From contig NZ_CAMYUE010000002.1 of NCBI RefSeq assembly GCF_947301925.1, forward strand, positions 468,104 to 532,103: DNA of 64,000 bases, written 5' to 3'. The position numbers and the translations under genes are program-made. The notes under the pieces are model-generated. The model did no database searches. It worked only from the letters and a program-made list of their open reading frames with translations, and was not told the origin of the DNA. The stretch is from an uncultured Ruminococcus sp. GTDB taxonomy: Bacteria > Bacillota > Clostridia > Oscillospirales > Ruminococcaceae. Positions 25,982 through 34,500 of the stretch are shown piece by piece; position 1 is the first letter of the stretch, and each line of letters starts with the position of its first letter.

Positions 25982-26005
25982 TTGTGTCCTTCCTGCGGAC
26001 ACAAA
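25981..26005 (-). promoter_or_regulatory. Hairpin at the ribosome binding site of the sigma-like gene
   Basis: TTTGTGTCC and GGACACAAA form a perfect 9-bp stem with a 7-base loop. On the minus strand the loop holds GCAGGAA of the Shine-Dalgarno region and the ATG begins at the stem base. Folding could hide or present the ribosome site. Confidence 0.6.
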
Positions 26006-26222
26006 AAATGGAGCCTGCATATATCCTGTACGCAGACTCCGAGTTCACCTGAATATGGCATGACAAGGAAAGGGTACAAAATATATGATTTTCACAAGAA
26101 AAGCCATATTTGTATCCGCGGCCCTTAATGCATATCAGGCTTTGAATATTATATTCAGCCACGGAATCCTGTCCCTTGACTGTGTCTATATATTACCATA
26201 GAATATAATGTGAAAACAGACA

Positions 26223-26255
26223 TAAAAAATAGGAGTTGTTTTTTGTACAACTCCT
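26223..26255 (-). terminator. Terminator-like hairpin in the leader of the sigma-like gene
   Basis: On the minus strand AGGAGTTGT / ACAACTCCT (9 bp) is followed by ATTTTTTATG. It lies about 240 bases upstream of the gene start and may be an attenuator or the end of an upstream transcript. Apart from this and the hairpins at 25981 and 26401, the 495-base gap shows nothing. Confidence 0.6.
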
Positions 26256-26400
26256 TGATAAATGTGTATTTAAACCTCGGTTCATAGAGCATTTCTCACA
26301 ATTATTCGAGATTTTATGTGACGATGTGGTGGTAATCAGATAAAAATCGACGATTTTACTCCTATTTTTAATATGGGTATTTCAAAAAAATGAGAACACA

Positions 26401-26428
26401 AAAAAGAGGCTCTCGAGCCTCTTTTTTA
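26401..26428. terminator. Symmetrical terminator
   Basis: AAAAAGAGGCTCTCGAGCCT is followed by CTTTTTT, a perfect palindrome with A and T runs on both sides. It can stop transcription from either direction. It closes the gene ending at 26476. Confidence 0.85.
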
Positions 26429-26475
26429 GAATGGGGATAAATCTAATATAGCATTTTATATGTCGTTCCATTTTT

Positions 26476-27150
26476 TTACATCATTTCATATGATATGTAT
26501 TCTTCTAAATTGCTATATTCTATAAACTCAACTATTCTTTTCTCTAAATCTACTAAAGTCCAAATGTTCTTTTCAGATGATGGGAGAATAACATAAATCT
26601 TCCTATTTAAAAGAATATTTTCGTTTTTCATTGTTTCATAGATTATATTAAGATAGTTTGAAGCTTGATTTAAGAATTGTGTTCCGTCAGCAAAATAAAT
26701 TACAATAGGAAAAGGAATAAAATATATTATATCTTCATCTGGTTTGTCATTTAAAAGTTGCTCTCTCATTATTTTATAAAGTTTTGTTGAAGTAACACTA
26801 TAATTTGGATCTTCTCGTAGCTTTAACGGACTGAAGTCACTTGTTTCATCACTCAATTGCTTTAGCCATTTGATAATCTGTGGAGATTGTAATTTGCCAT
26901 CTGTCAATAATCTAATTTGCTTTGATTCAAAAGGTATTTTAGCATCATATTTCTTGCCTGAGGCAAGGCCTACATAATCGCATTCTCCTCTAGATTGTTT
27001 CTCGTTGTATTTAAATTTCTCTAGAAACACATCCTTTGATAAATTAATAATATCATTCACTCGCCGTTCATATTCTTTAGATTTATCTTTATTTGTGCTA
27101 AAGAGTTTTATTATATCATTTGAAACGATTATTTTATGCCTAATATTCAT
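26476..27150 (-). CDS. Hypothetical protein with possible PD-(D/E)xK nuclease motif
   Basis: A 224-aa soluble protein. Residues 55-71 contain Glu56-x-Asp58-Tyr followed by Tyr-Asp69-Ala-Lys71, compatible with a PD-(D/E)xK metal-binding site; no further nuclease motif is certain. The C-terminal half has an FPIVIYFADG strand and an acidic end. It has its own strong promoter and AGGAGG, and a terminator follows. It lies 133 bases downstream of a nucleotidyltransferase gene with its own promoter, which suggests separate expression. I do not recognise a family. A restriction-like or effector role is speculative. Confidence 0.6.
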   Translation of the reverse strand: MNIRHKIIVSNDIIKLFSTNKDKSKEYERRVNDIINLSKDVFLEKFKYNEKQSRGECDYVGLASGKKYDAKIPFESKQIRLLTDGKLQSPQIIKWLKQLSDETSDFSPLKLREDPNYSVTSTKLYKIMREQLLNDKPDEDIIYFIPFPIVIYFADGTQFLNQASNYLNIIYETMKNENILLNRKIYVILPSSEKNIWTLVDLEKRIVEFIEYSNLEEYISYEMM

Positions 27151-27167
27151 TAGTGTATCCTCCTATC

Positions 27168-27196
27168 ATTCTATCAATTCAGAAGTTTCCAGTCAA
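27168..27196 (-). promoter_or_regulatory. Promoter
   Basis: Minus strand TTGACT, 17 bases, TAGAAT, 18 bases upstream of the start at 27150. Confidence 0.75.
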
Positions 27197-27283
27197 TACC
27201 TTTTCCGTCCATGCTAGGTCTTTCGCTGTGAAAAGTGGAATTGAGCAATCCCCCTTCTCTTCTATAAAGGTAATTCCGTTATA

Positions 27284-27922
27284 TTACATTCGTCTATACA
27301 TATATTCGTTGTAAAGATTATTTACTGTTTCGGCAAGTATAGTCCTTGAATGCTTTTCCGGATCATTATTCCGATTTTTATAGATCAGATAACACTCACG
27401 AAGCTCTTCTTTTAAGTGATTGTCTTTTATCCATTGAAGTTTATCACCGATATAATAGTCGTTTCCACGGTACTCCCAGCTATATGAGCAAGCAAATTTA
27501 TTATAGCGAATATATTGCTGTTGCCCATTACTGCAATGGAATACTATAGCAAAATCACAGCTGTGCTCGATCCGACGGTTATCCCTGTCAATTGCTTTTA
27601 TGGTAATTACGCTTGTTGAGTTTTCTATCTTAGCGTATCCGTATTTACCCATATGCTTCTGTATAGCATCAAATATGAACCTTCTGATATTGGATGCAGG
27701 ATATTTCTCTTCCGGATCGTTCGGCTCGATATTCACATCAAAATCATAACCGATATTGCCGTTTCTCTCGCAAGTTATCATATTTCTGCTTGAACTGCCT
27801 ACAAAATCAAATCGGAAGGTGAAGTATTCCTTAACTTCTTTCTGGACTAGTTTTAAAAGGCTGATGATCTCATTCTTATATGGTGCAGCCTCTTTTTTTG
27901 ATACATACGAAAAGTTATGCAT
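27284..27922 (-). CDS. Nucleotidyltransferase of the GS-DxD superfamily
   Basis: A 212-aa protein with the pol-beta-type nucleotidyltransferase motif: Gly42-Ser43 (VGSSSRN), Asp60-x-Asp62 (YDFDVNI) and the third acidic residue Asp123 in CDFAIVF, all in normal order. These residues bind Mg-NTP. The rest, including WEYRGNDYYIGDKLQWIKDN, matches a conserved Firmicutes protein family of unknown role. It could make a nucleotide signal, nucleotidylate a protein, or modify RNA. No CBASS-type effector with membrane or TIR domain lies beside it. The ATG at 27922 is chosen over the TTG two codons earlier because GGAG is 8 bases upstream of it. Confidence 0.75.
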   Translation of the reverse strand: MHNFSYVSKKEAAPYKNEIISLLKLVQKEVKEYFTFRFDFVGSSSRNMITCERNGNIGYDFDVNIEPNDPEEKYPASNIRRFIFDAIQKHMGKYGYAKIENSTSVITIKAIDRDNRRIEHSCDFAIVFHCSNGQQQYIRYNKFACSYSWEYRGNDYYIGDKLQWIKDNHLKEELRECYLIYKNRNNDPEKHSRTILAETVNNLYNEYMYRRM

Positions 27923-27983
27923 ATACAATACTCCTTAAAACGTATTATCCCATACCGTCCATTTGAATTCTTCAAATCATTAT

Positions 27984-28012
27984 ATAATATCATAAGTTCA
28001 TTGCATTGTCAA
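27984..28012 (-). promoter_or_regulatory. Promoter of the nucleotidyltransferase gene
   Basis: Minus strand TTGACA, 17 bases, TATTAT, about 60 bases upstream of the start codon. Confidence 0.7.
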
Positions 28013-28045
28013 GTAAAAATTTCTCTCGCTGACTAAACACAGCAT

Positions 28046-29962
28046 TCATATTGCTGTTTGTTCTTGTTTGAGCTCTCGTTCCTGAGTCCAGGGAGTGAAT
28101 CCTTCTTCTTTCAGGAATTCATTGATCTGGAATACATTAGCGTCTGGTAAAAGTTCAAGTATTGTGAGATACATATTATGGGCTGGATTTCGTGCATCGA
28201 AGTTGAGATTAGCTTTCTGTACAAGGTCAAGCATAAAAGTCTTTTCAAGTTCCAATGCTACACTAAAAGCGAGAATTGTCTCTAGCTTTACTTTCTTGCC
28301 GTTCCTTAACTTCGTTATAGTGGCTATACCAAGCCCTGAACGATCAGCAAGGATATCTGAAGTTACTTTACATCGCTTCATATGGAACTTTATAGCCTCT
28401 CCGAGAGGATTGGTTGTAGCTTTATTGCCGAGTTTCTGTCCCTCAGACTTACGTTCGTCCATGGCAAGACGAAGTCTTTTCTTCTGTTCGCTATCAAGGG
28501 TATGCTCAACTATGATCCTCAGATCCTCTTTATTAAGCTCGCCGTAAGTATATGAATACTCCTGTTTACCATATATCTGCTTGAAACTAATACAGCATTC
28601 AGACATATGATGCTTTGCGTATTCTGTTAGTCCGAAAGCTACGCCATACTCCTTGATAACGTATTTCTCGTCGTTGCGACACATATGACCGTCAATGTAA
28701 ATATATCTCCTGGAGCTTGCGAGCGTAGCAAACTCTTTGGACTCTCCGAATATCTGAGCTATACACCTCAAGGGAAGTGTATAGGTCTGATCCGCAGGCA
28801 GCCGGCTTTCGATTTCATGATCGTCTACATAACCGGTAGTGCAGTAAGTGTAAACTCCTCGTACCTCAGTCCAACCAAGTTCTATGATACGCTTCTTGGC
28901 TGCATATCTTGATACTCCAAACCTGTTTTTTACCATATCAATCAGTTCACGATAATCATCAAAGCTCAGTTCTTCATCATGTCTGTCGATGAAATCGATT
29001 ATAAAGTCAGTTGTTTCGCCTCGAGGCATCTGGATATGTCTTGCAATGGAGTTCGCTTGCGTTTCCATCCAGCGTATACAGTCCTTCTGCGTTTCTGAAT
29101 AGAAATAGTCAAGAAATTCTGGAACCTCTTTACCAATAACACTACGATAGAGGCTCTGAGCATAATAAAACAGATTATGCAAGTAAATATGCACACACTC
29201 ATGGATTATAACGTTATCGAGCTTAGCGTCTTCTTTAAGTGACTTGTCTACAAGAATCGTCCTTGCAGGTATCAACAGTGTTATCGGATGGCCCTTGCTA
29301 TCGTAGACAACAACGTCTTTTCGATCAATAATAAGCTTTGATTTTAGGTTGCCGTTTACCGATAGACGCCGATACTGGATGGTATACCCCATACCTTCAG
29401 CAAGTGCTTTACCGTTTATTCGATTGTTATAGCCATATTCCTTGTTATAATACTTATCCAGGATTTCTGCTGCAACTATATCAAAACCGCTTTTGGACAT
29501 TACCGGAACAAGAAATTCATCAAGTGGAGCTTGGCAACGAATACGTTTTCTGTTGTAGATTTCAACGCTATTAAAGAAATCGGATGGGCCGAACATTCTG
29601 AAATAGCCACTTACGCAGTATTCCTGATGAATAAGAATACCATCACAATTGAAAAAAACGTCACAAATAACGTATAACAGAAATGACGAGTAGTCCACTC
29701 GATCATATTTTCCCGTAACGATTGTGACGTTTAGTATCTTTGAGTTAGGTTTTATAGTATATGGTATTGGTAAGACGTGTTCTGCGTGTAGTTTCCTTAT
29801 GTGCATTCCATAGTTAAAGGTATAATTCCATCGTAAATAGTCGGTGAACGAGATGATTTCCGGCATTCCCTGCCAATTAAGGTCTTTATATTTCTTATAC
29901 TGTCCTGGGTGCAGTGGATCCTGAATAGTTACTTCAGGGCCTCTATTGATATATCTGATCAT
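28046..29962 (-). CDS. IrrE/ImmA-like metalloprotease with C-terminal XRE-type HTH
   Basis: The 638-residue protein holds HECVH at 254-258 in VIIHECVHIYLH, the Zn-binding motif of the IrrE/ImmA metallopeptidase family, with a distant Glu in ETQANSIARH as third ligand. The C-terminal third has an XRE-like HTH (about residues 525-565, SDILADRSGLGIATITKLRNG). Proteins of this type cleave or sense a repressor to switch gene expression after DNA damage or excision signals. It has a strong promoter, divergent from the xre-immA pair. The N-terminal 200 residues are unassigned. Probable regulator of the element. Confidence 0.82.
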   Translation of the reverse strand: MIRYINRGPEVTIQDPLHPGQYKKYKDLNWQGMPEIISFTDYLRWNYTFNYGMHIRKLHAEHVLPIPYTIKPNSKILNVTIVTGKYDRVDYSSFLLYVICDVFFNCDGILIHQEYCVSGYFRMFGPSDFFNSVEIYNRKRIRCQAPLDEFLVPVMSKSGFDIVAAEILDKYYNKEYGYNNRINGKALAEGMGYTIQYRRLSVNGNLKSKLIIDRKDVVVYDSKGHPITLLIPARTILVDKSLKEDAKLDNVIIHECVHIYLHNLFYYAQSLYRSVIGKEVPEFLDYFYSETQKDCIRWMETQANSIARHIQMPRGETTDFIIDFIDRHDEELSFDDYRELIDMVKNRFGVSRYAAKKRIIELGWTEVRGVYTYCTTGYVDDHEIESRLPADQTYTLPLRCIAQIFGESKEFATLASSRRYIYIDGHMCRNDEKYVIKEYGVAFGLTEYAKHHMSECCISFKQIYGKQEYSYTYGELNKEDLRIIVEHTLDSEQKKRLRLAMDERKSEGQKLGNKATTNPLGEAIKFHMKRCKVTSDILADRSGLGIATITKLRNGKKVKLETILAFSVALELEKTFMLDLVQKANLNFDARNPAHNMYLTILELLPDANVFQINEFLKEEGFTPWTQERELKQEQTAI

Positions 29963-30040
29963 AAAAATCCCCCTATCATTATGTCAGTTAATATCTCTTT
30001 CCCATTCTACACAACGTTCTTTCGAAAATTCCTTGGCTAT

Positions 30041-30069
30041 ATTCTATCACCTAAAATCGACCTTGTCAA
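30041..30069 (-). promoter_or_regulatory. Promoter of the metalloprotease-HTH gene
   Basis: Minus strand TTGACA, 17 bases, TAGAAT. Confidence 0.8.
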
Positions 30070-30158
30070 GAGAACATTTTTGATTTGTCTATGTTGTTGA
30101 AAAATGTGTACTTCGATTATTGACAATGATGAATTTATGGAAATTCGCTTAAAACCTA

Positions 30159-30187
30159 TTGACAAAACAGATGTTCTGTGATATATT
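30159..30187 (+). promoter_or_regulatory. Promoter of the xre-immA-umuC unit
   Basis: TTGACA, 17 bases, TATATT, about 60 bases upstream of the xre start at 30249. The 286-base divergent gap 29963-30248 holds this and the opposing promoter. Confidence 0.85.
30167..30179. promoter_or_regulatory. Candidate operator ACAGA-TGT-TCTGT
   Basis: A perfect 5-bp inverted repeat with a 3-base centre sits exactly between the -35 and -10 boxes, where a bound repressor would block RNA polymerase. The product of the next gene is the obvious candidate. Confidence 0.5.
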
Positions 30188-30248
30188 ATGGTTACATCAA
30201 AATGTGAACAATATTCGTTCAAATACACTTTAAAAAGAGGAGATCACT

Positions 30249-30644
30249 ATGACATTTGCCGAAAAACTGAAGCAGGTCCGCATAGGATGTCGTTTGACGC
30301 AGGAACAAATCGCTGAAATCATAGGGGTAACAAGAAAGACCATTATTCTCTATGAAGCAGGTGACAGGACTCCGAAACAAGAAAAGGTTTATGAAAGCCT
30401 CGCAAAACATTTCCAGACTTCTGTTGATTTCTGGAAATACGATAATAAGGGAGACTTTGAAAAAACCGCAACTATAGCATACGGAGCAGACGGTAAGCAG
30501 CAGGCTCAAAAACTGTTATCAGATGCTGCAGGTCTTTTTGCCGGCGGAGCTTTATCTGATGAAGACAAAGAGGCTGTATTCAATGCTCTTCAGAAGTTAT
30601 ATTGGGAAATTAAGATGGAGAAGGCAAAGAACAGTAACGAATAA
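30249..30644 (+). CDS. XRE-family repressor
   Basis: A 131-aa protein. The N-terminal HTH is clear: LTQEQIAEIIGVTRKTIILY (residues 17-36), then EAGDRTPKQEKVYESLAKHF. It probably represses its own promoter and perhaps the element's mobility genes until ImmA cleaves it. GAGGAG lies 7 bases before the ATG. The C-terminal half contains an Ala/Gly-rich segment but no S24 peptidase, so it depends on ImmA rather than self-cleavage. It is followed by immA after 15 bases. Confidence 0.88.
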   Translation: MTFAEKLKQVRIGCRLTQEQIAEIIGVTRKTIILYEAGDRTPKQEKVYESLAKHFQTSVDFWKYDNKGDFEKTATIAYGADGKQQAQKLLSDAAGLFAGGALSDEDKEAVFNALQKLYWEIKMEKAKNSNE

Positions 30645-30659
30645 CGGGGAGGCGTTCGT

Positions 30660-31151
30660 ATGACTATATTTGAAGTAGTTGAAGAACTAAAAGAAAAATA
30701 TGGCACCACAGACCCCTTTGTACTATGCGAATACCTTGGCGTTAAGGTATCCGTTTCACCTTTAGGCTCTCTAAAGGGCTTATATACTTACATTGACAAT
30801 GAACCCGTAATTATAATATCATCTACAATAAAACGGATACCTCAACTTCTGGTTTGCGGTCACGAGCTTGGGCATCATGTCCTTCACGCTAATATCGCTA
30901 TGCAAGGTACATTACGTGAATTCACCTTTTTCAATATGCGCGACAAAACAGAAGCTGAAGCCAACCGCTTCCTGGCTAATCTTAATATTGATGACGATGA
31001 GCTGGACGCCCTTTTCCGTGAAGGACGCAGTGTTGCGGAAGCCGCTCAGATCCTGTGCTTTCCGGAAGAGCTGTTGAATATAAAGATTGCCGATATGGTA
31101 CGAAGAGGATATGAATACGAGAATTACAGCGGTAATATAAGGCTATTTTAA
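30660..31151 (+). CDS. immA: ImmA/IrrE metallopeptidase
   Basis: A 163-aa protein with HELGHHVLH at 68-76; the His residues bind Zn and the Glu is the catalytic base. The family cleaves XRE repressors such as ImmR when DNA damage or cell contact lifts inhibition, allowing ICE excision. It lies directly behind the xre gene, with GGGGAGG before its ATG, giving the classical repressor/antirepressor pair. Later residues hold TEAEANRFLANLN, typical for the family's third Zn ligand. Confidence 0.9.
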   Translation: MTIFEVVEELKEKYGTTDPFVLCEYLGVKVSVSPLGSLKGLYTYIDNEPVIIISSTIKRIPQLLVCGHELGHHVLHANIAMQGTLREFTFFNMRDKTEAEANRFLANLNIDDDELDALFREGRSVAEAAQILCFPEELLNIKIADMVRRGYEYENYSGNIRLF

Positions 31152-31175
31152 TGATTTACTGAAAGAGACATAGTT

Positions 31176-31451
31176 ATGGGACGAGTCTATATGTGTATCG
31201 ACTTAAAGTCGTTTTATGCAAGCGTAAAATGTGTTGCCCGAGGCTATGATCCCTTTCAAGTCCCTTTAGTCGTAGCCGGTCCTACTCGTGGAGATGGAGC
31301 GATAACACTGGCGATATCTCCGGCACTCAAAGAATTGGGCATTAAGAATCGCTGCCGGATCTTTGAGATTCAAAAACAGATTCAGTATAATATTGCCATG
31401 CCCAGAATGAAGAAGTACATTGAAGTTTCTACTCAGATTTATAGTATATAA
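31176..31451 (+). pseudogene. umuC: UmuC/ImpB Y-family DNA polymerase, truncated
   Basis: The 91 residues match the first part of a Y-family polymerase: YMCIDLKSFYASVKCV (the metal-binding Asp), ARGYDPFQVPLVVAG and IKNRCRIFEI, up to about the usual position of VSTQIYS. Full-length proteins have about 420 residues, so the palm, finger and little-finger regions are missing. It ends in ATA-TAA and no remainder can be found in any frame before the next gene. With xre and immA this was an SOS-type cassette. The break marks the edge of the inserted cargo operon. Confidence 0.82.
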
Positions 31452-31547
31452 GAAAAACATTAAAGCAGTTGATGATGTGAAAGAGAAAAATTTTGTATTT
31501 AAGAGTATAGGAAAATATTATTAAAGTAATAGTTTAGATGCAATTCT

Positions 31548-34500
31548 TTAGCCCTTAAAATTATTTAATCGACGTAAACATTCTGTTTTCTCTTCAGCTG
31601 TAAGAGCTACAAACATTTCTATAATACCGTTGATTTTTTGAGTCTTAATCTTTTCTGTGATTGCAGAAGAAAGCAGTGTTATAACTTCTAAGTCATTTTC
31701 TGTTAAGAACTCTGGAAGTTCGGTCATTGTTCCTTGCCACTGGACACACTGTGATACCGTCATTGTTTCAATCGAATCACGTATATTCTGAATATTCTTT
31801 CTAAGCCATTCATTTCGTTTTTGAGCCTGAATATCTTTTAGCGAAAGGATATATTCCGTCATGTACCGATCACATACAGTACCTTTCCATTTGTTGTTGT
31901 ATTCTTCTTCAAGACTTTCAATTATTGAATTATCAGCTTGAATTATGCTTTTTTTGACTTTTATGAACTCTTCAATAAGATTCAGCGTACTTGTGAGAGC
32001 AATCACTGTCTTTTCATCAGGGTTAAGACGAATAGCTTTAGAAATATGCTCGGACAGAAGTGCATAACTCTCAGTTGGCTCTTCAATTTCTTTTAGAATC
32101 TGCTGTATCTGTTTGTCAAGCTGAGATTTCTGATTCTTAACCTTCTCCTGAGCTTCGTGGAGGTTGCGAACGAATTCGTCCCTTACTGAACTTACCATAT
32201 CATTTGCAGCATTGAATGTGTCAAGCCAGCCAGAAAGCTGTGCTGATGTTTCCTCACACTTTGGAAAATCGAATGTATGAACGGAATTATCAATAGCAGA
32301 TATGAAACGACGAGCATCTGCTATGGTAGAAGCGTATTTCTGTTCAAGCTCTGCTTCTTGTAAAACCACATCAATACGTGCTTTCAGTATGCTTGCATAC
32401 TCCTTCTTGCCGAGTTCCTGAAGCTTTTTGGCGGTCTGCTGATATTTCTTCTTAAACTCACTTGACTGCGAATAAGAACATTTCAGCTTTGAAACAAACG
32501 GAGAGAAGTTCTCATCAAGCGTCTTTGATGCCTCAGACAGTAATTTTTCTACACGGGCAACATAAGTTGGACTGTACAGGAATTCTGAGTATTCTTCTAT
32601 CTTGCTGTCAACCTCTGGTTTTTCTACATTTGACAGCACAGAAACGATTTGTATCAGACTGAATGTGTTTTTGCACGTCTCAATAGCATTTTCTGCTTTG
32701 GTTAATAATCCATATTTTGTAGTATTGTAATTAACACCTTGCTGTAACTTCATCTCACAGGCGGCAATTTCGCCCTTGATAGAGTCGATGTTCTCTGAAG
32801 CTTCAACAAGTGCCTTTAGCTGTTTTGAGTACTCTGAGCATCTTTCGGTATATACAAGTTGTTGTATGTCTTTTATTAGATCGGTTAGTGCTTCATCGTC
32901 TGTTTGTGTTTTGAGTACAACACGGAGCTTCATCAGATTTTCAAGCATCTTTCTGTCGCTTTGTAGAAAGGTGTCAATGAACTGTTGCTTAGTCATCAGG
33001 ACTGTTCCATCAAATATGCTTATTTTCTTGCTGTTCAGCGAAAGGACATAAATGATAAATAAGAAGAGCGAATAATAGTTCAGACCGTATGGTGCAGAAC
33101 GGTAGTATCCAAACAACTGACCTATGGTATGTTGACTATCAGCGGAGAATTTTTCCATTACTTCCTGATAGATTTTCTTTACTTTGGCGTTTCTCGGTTC
33201 GCAAAGATTATAATTAGCATCAAAAACCTGCCATGAAGTGGATGGTGTCTGAGTATGCAATGCGGTAACAATACGCCGTTTCTCTGTTGGATCAAGCCCC
33301 TGATAAGATTGTTTGTTGCACATCGTACCTGTGAACATACTACGGCACATGGAAAGAAGCGTCTTTTTAGCTGTAGGGGTAGCTTTCTTTTCAAACTCCG
33401 TGAAAGAGAATGGTATTGTATTAGGATAGCATTTTTTGAACTTATCATAGCAATGCTGGTTGATTCTGCCGGTCAGCGTTTCAATGCCATTTTCAGTAAG
33501 TATCTTCTTTTCGCCGGTCATACGAGTAAACTCTGATGAAATCGCTCGTATTATCGCACGACTCTCTTTTCCAAGAAATCGAGCATACATTTCTTTTTCG
33601 GATTCTGTGAATTTGCGATATACCGCACGGCGTTTCAGATGCCCAAACCACTTTTCATCATCATCAAACAGTAGACAGAAAACAATCGGTAACTTATGTA
33701 GCTCCAAAGTCTTGATTAGCTTCGTGACAATAGGAATATCTCTTTCCGATGTTTTGCCGCAGTACAGGTATACAAGAATGCCACGATACATCTCACCGTC
33801 AGTCGCATCCTTAACTTTTGCCATAAGAGAACGGCAGTACATTTCATTTATCTTAGAAATATTGATAAGTATCTGGTTATATTGCCACTCCAGTGAGGAT
33901 ATACTATTTTCTTGACTGAAAGCAGTTGATACAGGAACATTCAGCCTCAATTCGTTTGAGAGTTCCTCGTCCATCTCATCTATCGGATCATAGCCACGGA
34001 GCATAGTCATCTTCTTCATTATGCAAATGGTGTACTCCTGTTTGCCATGAGCTTCTGCGTTAAGGTCAAAACGATTGGCTTCTGTATCATATGTGATAAC
34101 ACAGTATTCATTTTCAAGTCCAGCAACAGCAGTATTTGTATCTTCTTCGTTTAGTCCGGAGCATAGTTTCAAACAGCTGAGAGCGCTGTTACGATCGTAG
34201 AATTTAAACTTCAGGATACTGCATATCAGTATAGCACGAAGCACTTTAACAGCATTTTCTGTTATCTTGCCATCGAGTTTTGTAATAATAGTCTGATATG
34301 TAAGACAATTCTGACTTGCCACGAAGCCTTTTTCCTCAGAACTGAGCATTTCATCAAACAGACTTGTACCGATAATATCTACTGGATAAATATAAGGAAG
34401 CCATCTTCCACTTACTTCATTATTCTGGATAGCCTCAAACATTTCGGCAGTATAGGCAATAGTAGAACGTTGCTGCATCCATGACGAAGTATTTGCCAGA

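Noticed and set aside
26476-27922. CBASS operon
   Set aside because: The nucleotidyltransferase lacks a neighbouring TIR, membrane, patatin or Cap2/Cap3 gene, and the two genes have separate promoters.
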